A DNA stretch of 64,000 bases, taken from assembly GCA_017506865.1 (NCBI GenBank), contig JAFCMP010000235.1, positions 62,001-126,000 of the forward strand, given 5' to 3'. The notes under the pieces were generated by a model. It did not search any database. It was not told the DNA's origin and saw only the letters and a program-made list of their open reading frames with translations. Below, piece by piece: positions 23,601 through 34,300 of this stretch (position 1 is the first letter of the stretch; the number at the start of each line of letters is the position of its first letter). Source of the DNA: Tribonema minus. Its lineage: Eukaryota; Sar; Xanthophyceae; Tribonematales; Tribonemataceae. The position numbers and the translations under genes were made by a program.

Positions 23601-24054
23601 CCCTGGTCGTAATCAAACCTACATACCAGTACTACTTTGAAGTACTTCAAGTATGTAGTCTAGGGACAACAATGTAACGCGCGCACCTGATGCCCGACGT
23701 GATATACACCAGCACAAAGATGGAGAAGCCAAAGACACAGGCAATGGTGAGCTCCTTGATGCCGCCCTGGTCGTAATCAAACCTACATACCAGTACTACT
23801 TTGAAGTACTTCAAGTATGTAGTCTAGGCGACAGCCGAATGTAACGCATACCTGATGCCTGACGTGATGTACACAAGAACAAAGATGGAGAAGCCAAAGA
23901 CGAAGGCGATGGTGAGCTCCTTGATGCCGCCCTGGTCGTAGCCGTTAGCGAGGCGCGTCGCGTTGTACGCGATGAGCGTGATGGTCAGGAAGAGGAAGAA
24001 CGTCATGCCGATGGCCTCCGTCGCGACGCCGCGCCACAGCGCCGCGTCGATTTG
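17690..24054 (-). CDS. Aquaporin (major intrinsic protein family channel)
   Basis: Exons in transcript order: 24054-23852, 22418-22328, 20751-20623, 19942-19862, 18993-18924, 17904-17690. All phases match and they total 789 nt (262 residues plus stop). A channel-type membrane protein passing water or small neutral solutes. Exon 1 carries two hydrophobic segments (TEAIGMTFFLFLTITLIAY; IAFVFGFSIFVLVYITSG). Exon 2 has the first half-helix motif SGGNLNPAVTF. Exon 3 is an atypical loop (FGATLGTIFARN, then NIISTGVTDAQTFFGE). Exons 4-5 hold two more membrane spans (FLCTMLLCLAVLVGL; VVGMTVFISHIVMI). Exon 6 has the second motif GCSINPARSWGPAL, whose Arg belongs to the selectivity filter, and the last span IFWFGPLIGGAGAILLW. 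The N-terminal exon with the start codon was not identified and may lie upstream of 24.05 kb, possibly beyond the hAT insertion. Substrate cannot be assigned. Confidence 0.88.
17918..18365. repeat. Degenerate GAGTCATTG tandem repeat with a truncated exon copy
   Basis: The intron before the last aquaporin exon is built from many short GTGAGTCATTGTGTGA-like units. At about 18070-18140 it contains a copy of the first ~60 nt of exon 17904-17690 (segment encoding DGCSINPARSWGPALVTG) with its acceptor. Confidence 0.75.
19140..19400. repeat. Two-copy ~120-bp intron repeat
   Basis: Blocks at about 19170-19262 and 19290-19385 share GGTGCTGAAGAG, GGCGCGATCGC, GGGCGACAC and GCCGTACC/GCCGTGCC segments. 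They lie upstream (in gene sense) of aquaporin exon 18993-18924. Confidence 0.6.
19655..19850 (-). repeat. Exon-end plus donor copies (aquaporin exon 19942-19862)
   Basis: The tail encoding DLWTLMYPTK and its GTGAGC donor recur at about 19760-19800, with a decayed version near 19630-19680. The intervening bases carry a CAAGTTCAAGTTGAAGTG motif. Confidence 0.7.
20330..20618 (-). repeat. Downstream array of exon ends (aquaporin exon 20751-20623)
   Basis: The exon tail encoding GVTDAQTFFGE with its donor is repeated at about 20545-20582, 20437-20472 and 20340-20375. Copies are joined by segments containing CTTCAATGTTGAAGTGGCAG. The complete exon is the upstream-most member in gene sense. Confidence 0.8.
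20825..20905 (-). repeat. Upstream copy of exon 5' end (aquaporin exon 20751-20623)
   Basis: The first ~60 nt of the exon (encoding CFGATLGTIFARNVAG) with its acceptor and the preceding C run are repeated here about 120 bp upstream in gene sense. After the copied stretch it passes into a TTGAAGTTGAAGTC-type sequence. Confidence 0.75.
21370..21545. repeat. Interstitial telomere-type repeat
   Basis: About seven CCCTAA units at 21500-21542, with degenerate copies at 21380-21395, in an aquaporin intron. Confidence 0.85.
22570..22615 (-). repeat. Upstream copy of NPA-exon acceptor
   Basis: The acceptor and first ~20 nt of exon 22418-22328 (TGCGCAG then CGGCGGCAACC) recur with small changes about 190 bp upstream in gene sense, with a shared AGCGCTCAGCACA-like flank. 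Confidence 0.55.
22830..22860. repeat. Interstitial telomere-type repeat
   Basis: Four to five CCCTAA units inside an aquaporin intron. Confidence 0.8.
23325..23800 (-). repeat. Downstream array of exon ends (aquaporin exon 24054-23852)
   Basis: Three copies of the last ~95 nt of the exon (encoding DQGGIKELTIAF to YITSGI) plus donor lie at about 23693-23790, 23522-23615 and 23325-23420, with a fainter remnant at 23230-23255. Period is about 170-195 bp. Units include a TTTGAAGTACTTCAAGTATG motif. Confidence 0.85.
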
Positions 24055-24139
24055 CTGCGGGGGCAGCGCAGGTGGTGGACCATGTGAGCGACTGTCAAGA
24101 TATCAGCCAAAATTGGCCAAAAAAGAGCCAGAAGATGGT

Positions 24140-24560
24140 CAGGAAGTGGAAGAATGTCAAGCCGATGGCCTCCGTCGCGACGCCATGCCACAGCGCCGCG
24201 TCAATTTGCTGCAGGGACAACATTGATGGTTGACTGTGTGTGACTATTGTCGAGATTGTCGGCAAATGTGGCACAAAAATAGGCTTGTCATGTGCGTTAT
24301 GGTCAGAACAAGGAAGAACGTCATGCCGATGGCCTCCGTCGCGATGCCGCGCCACAGCGCTAATTCAAGTGCTGCGGGAGCGGCATGGATTAATGACCGC
24401 GTTAGACAAAGTGTTGACGTTATCATCAACGCTGGCATGAAACGGAGCCAGAAACCAGGAGCCCAATGAGCGTGATGGTCAGAAACAGGAATAATGTCAT
24501 GCCGATGGCCAGGCTGAGATGCCGGACCGTAGCGCCGCGCCAACTTGCTGCACGGCCAAG
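24140..24560 (-). repeat. Upstream array of exon 5' ends (aquaporin exon 24054-23852)
   Basis: Three copies of the acceptor and first ~70 nt (encoding AALWRGVATEAIGMTFF) lie at about 24145-24215, 24305-24375 and 24475-24550, increasingly diverged with distance from the intact exon. Confidence 0.8.
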
Positions 24561-25111
24561 GCACATTCATGTAGCAAGCAGCTGTGCTTGTGTACTTCCG
24601 ATTACATACTTCAAAGTATGTATGGACTTGTATTTACAAAGTATAGTCTATACTCCAGCCTACACGGTGTTGAGCTGCAGACCAAGGACGCTACAAAGTA
24701 GCACATACATGCAGATGATATACACCCGCTCGGGGAGCGAAACACGCTGTATGCTATAGAGTATGTATAGTAGGTACAGCATACGTAGGTACCGCGCCGC
24801 AAGGACCTGGTGCCCAGCCGCAAAGTGACGACTAGTTGTCCGCTTCAATCAACTTCGGCGTAGAGTGCGAACAAGCCCAGTTGATTGTGGCTGTACGTGT
24901 ATACTTAGTGGTTGTACTTGAAGTAGAAGTATGCTTGGGCACTTTCGCGCCCCACGCGACAATTAATGTGTAAGAAGTATACTTAGGCGAAATGCCTGGT
25001 ACATGGGTGGGTGCACACAAGACTGCTTTGCATGTTCACTGTATAGGCATGTGCGTGCACATGTTATATGTATGGACTTCTGAGTACTCAATGTATGCGT
25101 GGAGGCCCACA

Positions 25112-25152
25112 CTTCAACCCTAACCCTAACCCTAACCCTAACCCTAACCCTT
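25112..25152. repeat. Interstitial telomere-type repeat
   Basis: About six CCCTAA units roughly 75 bp upstream of the hAT transposon target site. Confidence 0.85.
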
Positions 25153-25224
25153 CATAAGACGGCTCAAAAACCGCGCCTGTATGTAGGTATGTAGCCAATG
25201 AGCCCAGGGTGCGTCTTGAACATA

Positions 25225-25232
25225 CTCACAGG
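25225..25232. repeat. Left 8-bp target-site duplication
   Basis: CTCACAGG, identical to 28033-28040 across the transposon. Confidence 0.95.
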
Positions 25233-28032
25233 TAGGGTTGGCAACACCGTATTCCGTAGATACACCGTATATCCGTATATACGCCGTATCTACGCCGTAT
25301 GTCAATTTCTGGCGCGCCAAAATTCGTATTTTGCCGTATTTCCTTCTTTCAAGTCACACAGAGCAGTGCAGCATGGCGGATGCCGCCGATCCTGGCCCCG
25401 ACCTGGCCAAGCAGGCCAGAGCATTGTATCAAAAGCGTTGTGATCAAAAGCGCCAAGGTCAGGCGGGCTGGTGGGGGTCATTCAGTGTCGAGCTGGACTC
25501 AGTGAAGCACGAGGTGCGGCTTGTTTGCCTTCGTTGTTCAGCCAAGCTAGGTGCCAGCAACCCTTCGCGCGCAGCAAACGACCATCTTAAGAGCAAGGCA
25601 TGCCTCAGGGCGACTGCTGCCAGTGCAGCAGCTGTTGCTGCTGCCGAAGCAGCAGCCGCTGCTGCTGCTGCTGCTGGCGATGGCGAGGAGGAAGTAGAGG
25701 TGACTGGCACTAAACGCCACCGCGGTGCTGCTGGCATCACACCTTACATGGCTACATCAGGCCAGATAACTCAAGCACGGAACAGCCTTGCCCGCTTCTT
25801 CTACAAGTCCGGGGTGGCGTTCCACCTGATTGAGCAGGAGGACTTGGTTGCAGCATTCGCTGCCCTTGGCGCCGACCTGCCTAACCGCAAAGCCTTGGCC
25901 GGGACAATGCTGAACAAGGAGCACGACCGCGTCAGCCGCGACGTCTGGGAAGCGATCGATGCCTTGCACCTCGTCCAGCTTGCCAGCGATGGGTGGAGGC
26001 GCAAGCATTGCGGAGACGGCACTCCGCTGGTTAACCTTTGCGCACTGTTGCCAAAGGGCGGTTCCTACTTCGTGACAACGGAGCCAGCGCGAGGCGTTTG
26101 CAAGAATGCGGAGTGGATCGAGGAGCTGCACATGCGGTGGGCGAAGAAGGTCACCAGGGGGAACCTGGACAGGCTGCTGGGAATGGTCATGGACAATACC
26201 AAGGTACGTGCTGCTGTAGAAGCTGCTACGGTGTGTGAAAGTTTTTTGCCAGTGCGTCATTTGCATGCAATGACAGCAATATATGCTACAATAAGTCCAG
26301 CAGTGCATGCAATGCAGCATATCATTGTAATAAATCGAATGGAAGCAAGTCAACCAGCTCCCCACGCTTGCGCGCTTATCCAGATGCTCCCTTTCTTCGC
26401 TTGACACGTGGTTAGTAGCACAGCTCACACAGGAATTGATAGTATGCTGGCAAATGCACATGTTGTGGCCATAAAAACTGGAGCAAATCTCGGTACATGC
26501 CTGCAGTGCCTCATGATGTTTTCCATCACCTGCAATAACTTTGCAGGCAAATCGTAAGGCGCTGGACCTGATGAAGCAGAAGCACCCGACTTGGCTGCTT
26601 CTGGGGTGCCAGGCTCACGCACTGGCCCTTCTCATCAAGGATCTACACGGCGAGAAGAATGCGCGATGCGACTGGTCCAAGAAAGCGTACGGCAAAGCGC
26701 TGATGATGTCCAACACCATCAACGGCTCAGAGACCATACACAGCGCCCTGCGTGAGCAGCAGAAGTTCAAGTACGGCAAAGTCAAGGCCGTCCGCTCTCA
26801 CTGCCCCACGCGCTTCGCCATCCTGCACTTCATCTGCTCCGACTTGCTCGACTCCGAGGAGGCCATCAAGCTGATGGTTGGCGACCGCAGCTGGGGTAAA
26901 GTGTCTGAGGGCACCACACATGCGGCAGCGTTTACGACTGCAGCCACAGTAGAGCCAGCACGGGGGCGGGCGGCAGCATACTACTTTTTCGATGAGGCAG
27001 CAGCGCTGAAGAAGCTAGTGCAGCCTGTGTCTGATGCCATTCACCAGGTTGAGAGCGACAAGCCGCTGTTGAGTCAGATGCTGCCGATCTGGAAGCAGCT
27101 GTTGCAGCATGCGGCAGACTTCGATGACCAAATTGACAATGTCGAGCGCTCCCCTGTGCTGCCACTATTTGAGCGGCGCTACAACACTCACTTCGACAAG
27201 TCGTGGCCTGCAGCATATGTGCTTGACCCTGTCTACGCCTATAAGGTTGATGGGGAGTGGTTTCTGCCTTTCAGTAAACTCAGCAGGCTAGAGAGCAAGG
27301 GTGCGCAAGAGTGCTTTCTGGAGCTGGGGGGAGGGGAGCATGCAGAGGCTGTTGAGGCTGAGCTTGTCAAGTTGCAGCTTGCACCCCTTCCCGAGCCCAT
27401 GTGGGCTGCGTTGCCTACGTTGACCAAGCGTACATCGATGCCTAAGGGCAAGGTTGAGCTCGCTGACAGCAGCATGCGCCGCGGCTGGTGGCAGACCTAT
27501 GGTCGCGAGCATTTTCCTCATTTGTCGCGGGTGGCAGTGCGCCTGCTGTCGTTCCACGTGACTGCATGTGCAACCGAGCGCAACTGGTCCCTGTGGGGCA
27601 ATGTGTACCCTAAGTGCCGCAGCAGGCTTGCACTTGAGCGTGGTGAGAAGCTAGTGTTCATTAAAGGCAATGATAAGGCTGCTGAGCGCAAGACAAATGA
27701 GGAAGTCATGCTTACAGTGATGGAGGCGGCGGAGGAAGAGGTTGTCAACATGTAACATGCAGATGGGGGGATGAAGGAGTAGGGCAATATCTACACTAGG
27801 CTAATTACGCACATACATGATGTTATTTTCAAGTGTGTTTGCTTGTATTTATGTTTTACAAGTGTCTGGTTTAGCTGCTTCACTTTTGAAGTTGAAGTTG
27901 AAGTTTAAACGCCTGTACTGGTGATATGCGTTTGTCAGATACGGTTTAGAAATACGTATATACGGAAAATACGGCAAAATACGGTATTTTATCAGTATAT
28001 GGTTTTCAGAAATACGGATTTTGCCAACCCTA
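25233..28032 (+). mobile_element. Complete hAT-superfamily DNA transposon
   Basis: 2,800 bp. The left end is TAGGGTTGGCAACACCGTAT and the right end, reverse-complemented, is TAGGGTTGGCAAAATCCGTA, giving terminal inverted repeats of about 12 perfect bp plus a CCGTAT extension. Both ends have clusters of CCGTAT / ATACGG subterminal motifs (25245-25345 and 27935-28020), a typical place for transposase binding. A perfect 8-bp duplication CTCACAGG flanks it (25225-25232 and 28033-28040), the length expected for hAT. It carries one full-length transposase gene with a single intron. Intact ends, target duplication and coding frame point to recent insertion. Confidence 0.95.
25373..27755 (+). CDS. 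hAT transposase
   Basis: Two exons, 25373-26203 and 26547-27755, joined in phase 0 (AAG before GTACGTG; TTTGCAG before GCAAATCG): 679 aa. It cuts and joins its own element's ends. Residues ~50-75 hold a BED-like zinc finger (LVCLRC then HLKSKAC). A poly-Ala run follows. The central part contains ASDGWRRKHCGDGTPLVNLC and LLGMVMDNTK, typical of the RNase-H-like region around the first acidic residues. Exon 2 begins with LLGCQAHALALLIKDL and ends with the hAT dimerisation region (LLSFHVTACATERNWSLWG, LALERGEKLVFIKGN). The start lies in GCAGCATGG; an upstream in-frame extension runs into the terminal repeat and is not used here. No frameshift is visible, so it may be functional. Confidence 0.93.
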
Positions 28033-28040
28033 CTCACAGG
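28033..28040. repeat. Right 8-bp target-site duplication
   Basis: CTCACAGG, identical to 25225-25232. Confidence 0.95.
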
Positions 28041-29094
28041 TATGCTCAACTACGCATGATACGATGTGTATGTTGGACCACACATGTTATTGCTTGACAT
28101 GATACTCTCGCTCCAAGCATAACTGAAAGCTGATGCCTCGAACTACCTGTATTTCTCATGCAAGGGCGCAGCAATGCGCGCTGATTGCGCAGCAATGCTC
28201 AGCTAAGACGACGGCCGCCGCGCCGCACCGCCGTGCTGCCTGAATGGCCGCTGAGCCATGACGCTCAGCAGCACTCAGCAACGGACATGCGGTCATGCAC
28301 ACTGTTGCACTTCTACTTCGCAGCAGCTTGATTCATGTAGTAGCTGCAAAACAAGTAGTGCAGGTAGTACCGCAGGTGTTAAGGTTCAGTAGACGAGGTT
28401 AGGAAGAGGTTTGGGGTCAGGTGAACCCTATGTATCAGCGTTAACTAACCCTACCCCTGAAGACAGACGCTACGGCGCACACCGGCCCTTGCAGACACGG
28501 CCACTTGTGGATAGCAGAAGGGCCGCACAACGCGAGTCCGTTGCGTTCGAGCGCGCTGCGCCTAATGCAATACATGATGATACATAAATTCATCAAATCA
28601 CAACGCCTACAACTTGCATGGAGCTTCAGCGCGCCGGACAGCAGCTGTGCGGTGCGCCCTGACCCTCACTATCGTAACCGTCACTAACGCCGACCCTGAC
28701 CCTAGCTTACCCCAAACCCCAGGCACGACTGCTGCAGCCAGCAGACATAAGGTCCTGTGGATCTAGAATGCGGTCGCAGCAAACCCTAACCCTTTCCCCT
28801 AACCCTAACTCACACCCTGACCCTAACCCTAAGCACGCAGACAGACACCGCAGCGCCTGCAGACTGCAGCAGATGCGCTCTCTCCTGGTCGAGGCGTGCC
28901 ACAGCACACGTGCTCCCTCCCACCCAACTGCTGCTCTGCAGTGTCGTGCAGGGTGGGGTGAGGGGTTGGTGCCGATGAATAAATCACATGTGCGGTGAGT
29001 CGTCGACTGCGCGCGCGCCTGGTTGCAGCCGGACACTGACATGCGTCGCCGCGATCCACATCCATCTTGGTCGGGGGCGCACCACAGTGCTCGC

Positions 29095-29252
29095 CCTAAC
29101 CCTAAGCCTAACCCTAACCCTAACCCTAATCGTGATGTGTCACAGGCTGACTCACAGCGCGAGTGGAAGTTGCGATGCGCATTGAGGGCGCGCGCGCTGG
29201 CGTGCCCCACCCTAACTCTAACCCTAACCCTAACCCTGATCCCAACCCTAAG
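29095..29252. repeat. Paired interstitial telomere-type repeats
   Basis: CCCTAA units at 29095-29132 and 29216-29250, about 90 bp apart, in the same orientation. Confidence 0.8.
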
Positions 29253-30187
29253 GACTGGAGAAAAGCCACCGCGTGCGCGCCTTGGATCGTGGCGCAGGGG
29301 TGATTCCTACCACAACACCATCTCTGCAAGCTCGCTCGTTCAAGGAAGGAGCCAGGTCCGAACAACAGCGGTGCACAAGAGCCGCGTTCTCTACATGGTA
29401 CTAGCACTTTCATACACACCTGTGAAACTGTAACCCGCAAATGGATCTGAAAACACCAGTGTTTGGGAGATGCAGCCCAAAGTTGAAAATTGCACATGTG
29501 TGCGACGTGCACGATTCAAGTTTGTTGCAAGATTTCACTCATGCCGCAGCTTCTTGCAACAACTGCTCGGTTTTCGTCAGTATGCGCGGCAGTTCCTGAT
29601 TTACATGCTGGATGGGCACAAAGAATGGATCCTGACTGTGAACTGATCTTGTGCACCAAAAGAAGCACTCGCGTCAAGAGACCCACACAGCGAAGTGATT
29701 GGCCCTCACAAAGCTGGCTCTCGTGTAGCAATGTTGCTGCTGTGCATTGCACGCAGACTCGGCTAAGGGAACTGTTTAAACAACGAAAGCTGGTGTAAAT
29801 ATCGCGTGGAGTACATGGAGGCGACCATGGTGCGTCAGGATCCATAAGGATCCAAGATCCAGCTTCAAGTAGGTCACCAGGCTGCAGCTGGCTCCAGCCG
29901 TGCCAGAGCGATGATCTGCCAAGGCCTTCAGCTGCTTGCCGGGCTCATGATGCTGACAGCGCACACCTAGCAACTGGGCATAAGCGGGCCGTGTCTCACA
30001 AAGTGTCCCTTGAGAATGAGAAGATAGCCCCTACATAATCATGATCTCACGCAGGCATCTACATGGAACTGCTAAATGAAGCCGAGCTCGTCAAGGAATG
30101 CGGTCGTTTGTCGTCCTGCAAACAATATGTTGCGGCCGGATGTGATGATGACTGGAACAACATCAACTGTTGTTGTTTTTCAGCGGG

Positions 30188-30272
30188 GTGTGTCTCCAGG
30201 GAGAGGACCTATATTTATGGCTACAGTGCCTGTGTCTCCAGGGAGAGGACCTATATTTATGGCTACAGTGCT
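30188..30272. repeat. Exact two-copy ~41-bp tandem repeat
   Basis: Two nearly perfect units starting with GTGTCTCCAGGGAGAGGACC and ending with TATGGCTACAGTGC, directly adjacent. On the minus strand they lie within the first intron of the gene starting at 30455. Confidence 0.85.
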
Positions 30273-30317
30273 GGTTGAACGAGACATCCAAGCGAGCTAC
30301 GCTGCATACACACTTGC

Positions 30318-30455
30318 CTTCGGCATCAGCACCAGGCCTAGCTGGAATGCTCGCTTGGTGATCGTCTCATCGCCCGACTTCGCCGCCTCCAGATCCTGCA
30401 GCCTCTTCTCAGCTTCCGCGAGCGCATCAATCTCCTTTTGTGCTTCCTGCGCCAT
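30318..30455 (-). CDS. First exon of a small charged helical protein
   Basis: Start codon at 30455-30453 in the context GCAACCATGG. It encodes MAQEAQKEIDALAEAEKRLQ, then DLEAAKSGDETITKRAF and LGLVLMPK, and ends AAG at a GCAAGT donor (a GC-AG intron). 46 codons, strongly helical and probably coiled-coil. Without the donor the frame stops five codons later, which favours splicing. The following exon was not identified. Family unknown. Confidence 0.5.
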
Positions 30456-31327
30456 GGTTGCCTAGCGTGTGCGCTAGATGGCGGTACAGAGTTTACGTCT
30501 GTGTCTTTCTGAGTGAGTGCCACTGCATGTCACGGGGCCTCTCCAATATCTTCACACGAGCTTGTTGAGCTCATGTTCAACTGCCCTCTCGCACAGTCAC
30601 GCACTGGCAGAGACACACCTGCGTCTCAAGTTCAGCGCTCACTCAGGGAACACACACTGGATCGAGACTAAATGTGCGTACTGAAGTATCGTGATAGAGT
30701 CATGCAACGTTCGCGACTGTGGCAGCCACCCCCCCGAGGTTCGGCTGAATTCACAGCATTTTTTTGTGAGATGTGCTATACGTGTCTGACGCGACGCGAA
30801 GCCGGCTGCATGTCGTAGCCAGCACATGTCACATCTGAATCTCTTGCCAGGCACACAAGCACACAGGCTCAAGCAGGATGAGAGAAGCTGAAAAGAGATT
30901 TGGACCATTAATTGATGTTGAACTTGAGGTTCAAGGGATACCATCAGATCCCTTCCTTTTGTGCACCTATGCATAGAACCAAGCGACAACCTTCTACTTG
31001 CAGCGCATCCTTGTATTGAGTGCTGCTCATCTGAGTCCAAACTGGTTTGCGCTTTTTACATTGAGCTGTAAGCTGAGTGTCAGCACACAACACCAGCAAC
31101 CCGCACTGCCGCCTACCTGCCCACGCGCGTAAGCTAAGTGGTGTTCGCCTATGGCGTGCCCCCCCCCCCCGTCCCCTGTTCGCCCGCTGCAGCGCTTGGC
31201 ATGTGCAACCTGCGTATTTGCTGCCTGCCTGATGCACAACAGCAACCTGTTGAACACAACTCATCATCCCCTCGTGCAGTGCCCCGTCGTTAGGCGGACG
31301 CGCAAGCGGCGGCGCGCATCGCAGCAC
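30456..31327. other. Intergenic stretch, no supported gene
   Basis: Separates the 5' end of the small helical-protein gene from the 3' end of the TALE homeobox gene on the same strand. Only short frames. Confidence 0.4.
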
Positions 31328-34300
31328 CTACAGCTGCGCGCCACTGCCACGCCGGCCGGCCCCGCGCGGCGCGGGGAAGAACACTGCTCCGTGACGCTTC
31401 TCAACTGCTGCTGCTGAGCCACTGCTGCTGCTGCGGCCGCCCGCAATGCTGGCGGCAGCGCCGGACACCGCTGCGGCAGCGGCGGCGGGCAGGCACGCGT
31501 TCGTGCCCAGCTTACGCTGCACCAGATTTTTGCGCACGCGCGCGTTGGTGAACCATGTGTTGACCTGCGGCGGCGGCGGCGGCGGCAGCGGCGGCGGCGG
31601 CAGCAAGTGCGGCGGCGCTGCGTCAGCGCGGGACAGCCACGGCAGCAGCCCATGCCAAAACAAAAGAAAAACACAGCTTGCCTAGGGAACAGGGTGTTCA
31701 TGCGCCGGGATGCTTGCTATCCACGCAAGCCGGTGCGATGCGCAGCGTCCGTGAAGGCGATGAGCCAGAACGCTCTGCGAGGATGTGCTGGTTCACGGCA
31801 GCAGCGCCCCCTGCTACGGCTGCTGCGTGAGCCCCTGCACTGCTGGCTGAAGGTTAGGGTTAGGGTTAGCACTGCAAAGGCTGCAGTCAATGTCTTTCGC
31901 AGTGGTGGCTGACGGCATCAGCTGAGGTTCCTCTTACGCTGCTGCCTGTATCTTGAAGTGCTGCAGCGTCCCAACAGATTCTGGCGGTTGCGTCCAGTCT
32001 GCAAGAGAAGTAGCCTACGCTGTTGTGACCCCAGCGAGTCAGTCGTGCCACGGCCGGGTATACTCTGGCACTTGCAGTTCGCTGACACGTGACTCCGCAC
32101 ACGGACGCGAGCGCTGCATTCTCATCGCTGTGACTTGCTACCCTGACTGCAACGTTAACCCTAACTCTAACCCTAATCTAACTCTGACCCTAACGGCCGA
32201 CTTACTTGAATATGCTTGGCTGGCTCACACCACATGCAGCAGTGGCCGCGCTACAGCTTTCTCCCATGTGCAGAGCACCGACACCCCCCGCAAAAGGGCT
32301 GTGATCTAACATCATGTACCGAAACGGCACGCCAACCGCTTGTGTATGCACACCTAAGCAAACGTGATCTCGCAACAACATGTACCCGGCCCCCTCACCC
32401 TCAACACTCTCAAACACACGTGGGCCATCTTTCACAAAATGACCGATAGGTGTTCATTCATGCGATTGCTGTCTGTTGCGAATGCCTGCCACGCGGGAGC
32501 AAGCTGCCGGAAGCCCTGTTCTGTGTTTGCGCACCTGAGCAAACGTCTCGCACGCACAAACGTACGTGCGCCCTGCACCGGGCCCCCTCACTCAGCACCC
32601 GCCAACACACATAAGCCATGTTTAACGCAGCCCCAGAAGCTGTATTATGTGCGTGCGCACCTGAGCAAATGTGATCTCGCACGCAAGTGCCAGTTCCGCC
32701 TTCTCGTCGTGACTGCGCCAGGCACCAGCAGAAGAGACGCACAGTAAGACAACACGCAGTGTATGAGCCTGCAGCCCTCGCAAATTACTGGTGCACAGTC
32801 ACAGAACATGCCACAGATGAGATGAGCAGCATCGACAAATAATTGCGTTGTGCTCTAAAAACTGGCCAGCTACAGTAGTATATATACATGTGGTCGCGGG
32901 TCGCGGCAAATACGCAGCGGATGAGATGATCAGCATCCACAAAGTACTGGGTTTTGCCCTGAAAACGGCCAGTCACAGTAGTAGATGCGGTTGCGGTGCG
33001 CGCGTGTATCAAGACCAGCAGACAGTCATGCATATGCGCTTGTGCATACAGCTGCGCCTGAGTGCAGACGCTCCAGAACAGCCGGTTGCAGCCTGCCCCA
33101 GCAAAAGCAAAAGAGAGCGCACGGAACTTGAAATTGAAGTGCGGGCCCCCAAACTTTAGATCTGAAACGCACCTCGGATACGGGTTGTGCCGGTGCTCGG
33201 AAAGCCAGCCCTCGAGGATCGATGTCGCGCCGCGCGTGAGGCGGTTGCGCGAACCCAGCTTCGTCCTGGCGGCGGCGCGCGCCGCTGAGCCGTGGTGACG
33301 GCGCTTGCTGCTGGTGCCGAGGCTGCAGCGCTCGGCGCCGCCGTAGTCGCTGCCGCCGCTGCTGAGCGGGCTCGGCGGCAGCAGCGCCCACTTGGTGCTG
33401 GTGTCGCGGTGGTGTGAGGGTGGGCGGAAGGGCGATTAGCTGCAGAATATTCATGTTGCGCATCTGGTCGAGCGTGCTGATGAGCTCATTCGCTGTTGCA
33501 CATACACGCAGCCGAATGGTGGACAGAGTCGCCAATGGCGCTGGTGAGGCGGTGGTGCTGTTGGTGCTGGCAGTGGCGGTGCTGCCGCAGACGGCGCTGC
33601 TGCTGGCTGCGCTGCCGCTGCCGCCGCTGCTGCTGCTGTCGCCAGACTCATGCTTCCGTCCGCTGCAAGCGCGGACGATGAGTTCTACTCCACCTCAACA
33701 GCGTAGACTCCAACACAAGTTGGGGTAGCAATATCGGACGCGCCCGTGCCCAATACATACCTGCCCGTGCCGCTCTCCCCAGCCCAGCTGCCAGTCGTTG
33801 TCCGCGCACCCCCGGTGTCCGCATCGCTCATGCCAAAGAGCTTGAAGCCGTCGTCGTATGGTGAGCTGCCGCTGCCGCCGTCGAAGCTGCCGCCGCCGCC
33901 GCCGCCAATTGCAGCGCCGCCGCCGACGCCAGCGCCGCCGCGCAGCGGGCTCGCGCAGCTGCTGCTGGGCGTCGGCGGCAGCGTATCGGCGCCGCCGCCG
34001 CCGCTGCCGTCAAGGGCGCAGATCATGGCGGGGATGTCATCGTCATCCGTCGCGTCCATAGCGTCCGACAGCAGCGTCAGCAGCGCGCTGACGTCGCCGC
34101 CGCCGCTGGCCGCCCAGTAGTCGTCGTTGTCAGTGGAGGCGGCGGCGGCGGCGGAAGCGGAAGCGGCAGCGGCGGCGGCAGCGGCAGCGGCGGCGGCGGC
34201 GGCGTCGCCGGGCGGCGCAGCGGGGGCGGGCGTCAGCTGCGGCGGGTCGCGCGCGGCGGCGGTGCAGCGGGGCAGCAGCGGCGTTACGGTGAGGGCGGAG

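Larger units (their letters stand above)
28041..30317. other. Intergenic stretch rich in telomere-type repeats
   Basis: No supported gene. CCCTAA-type tracts (some degenerate) are at 28785-28832, 29095-29132 and 29212-29252. The rest is unremarkable. Confidence 0.5.

Noticed and set aside
32340..32700. CRISPR-like direct repeats
   Set aside because: Imperfect repeats with related, not unique, spacers, inside an intron of a eukaryotic homeobox gene.
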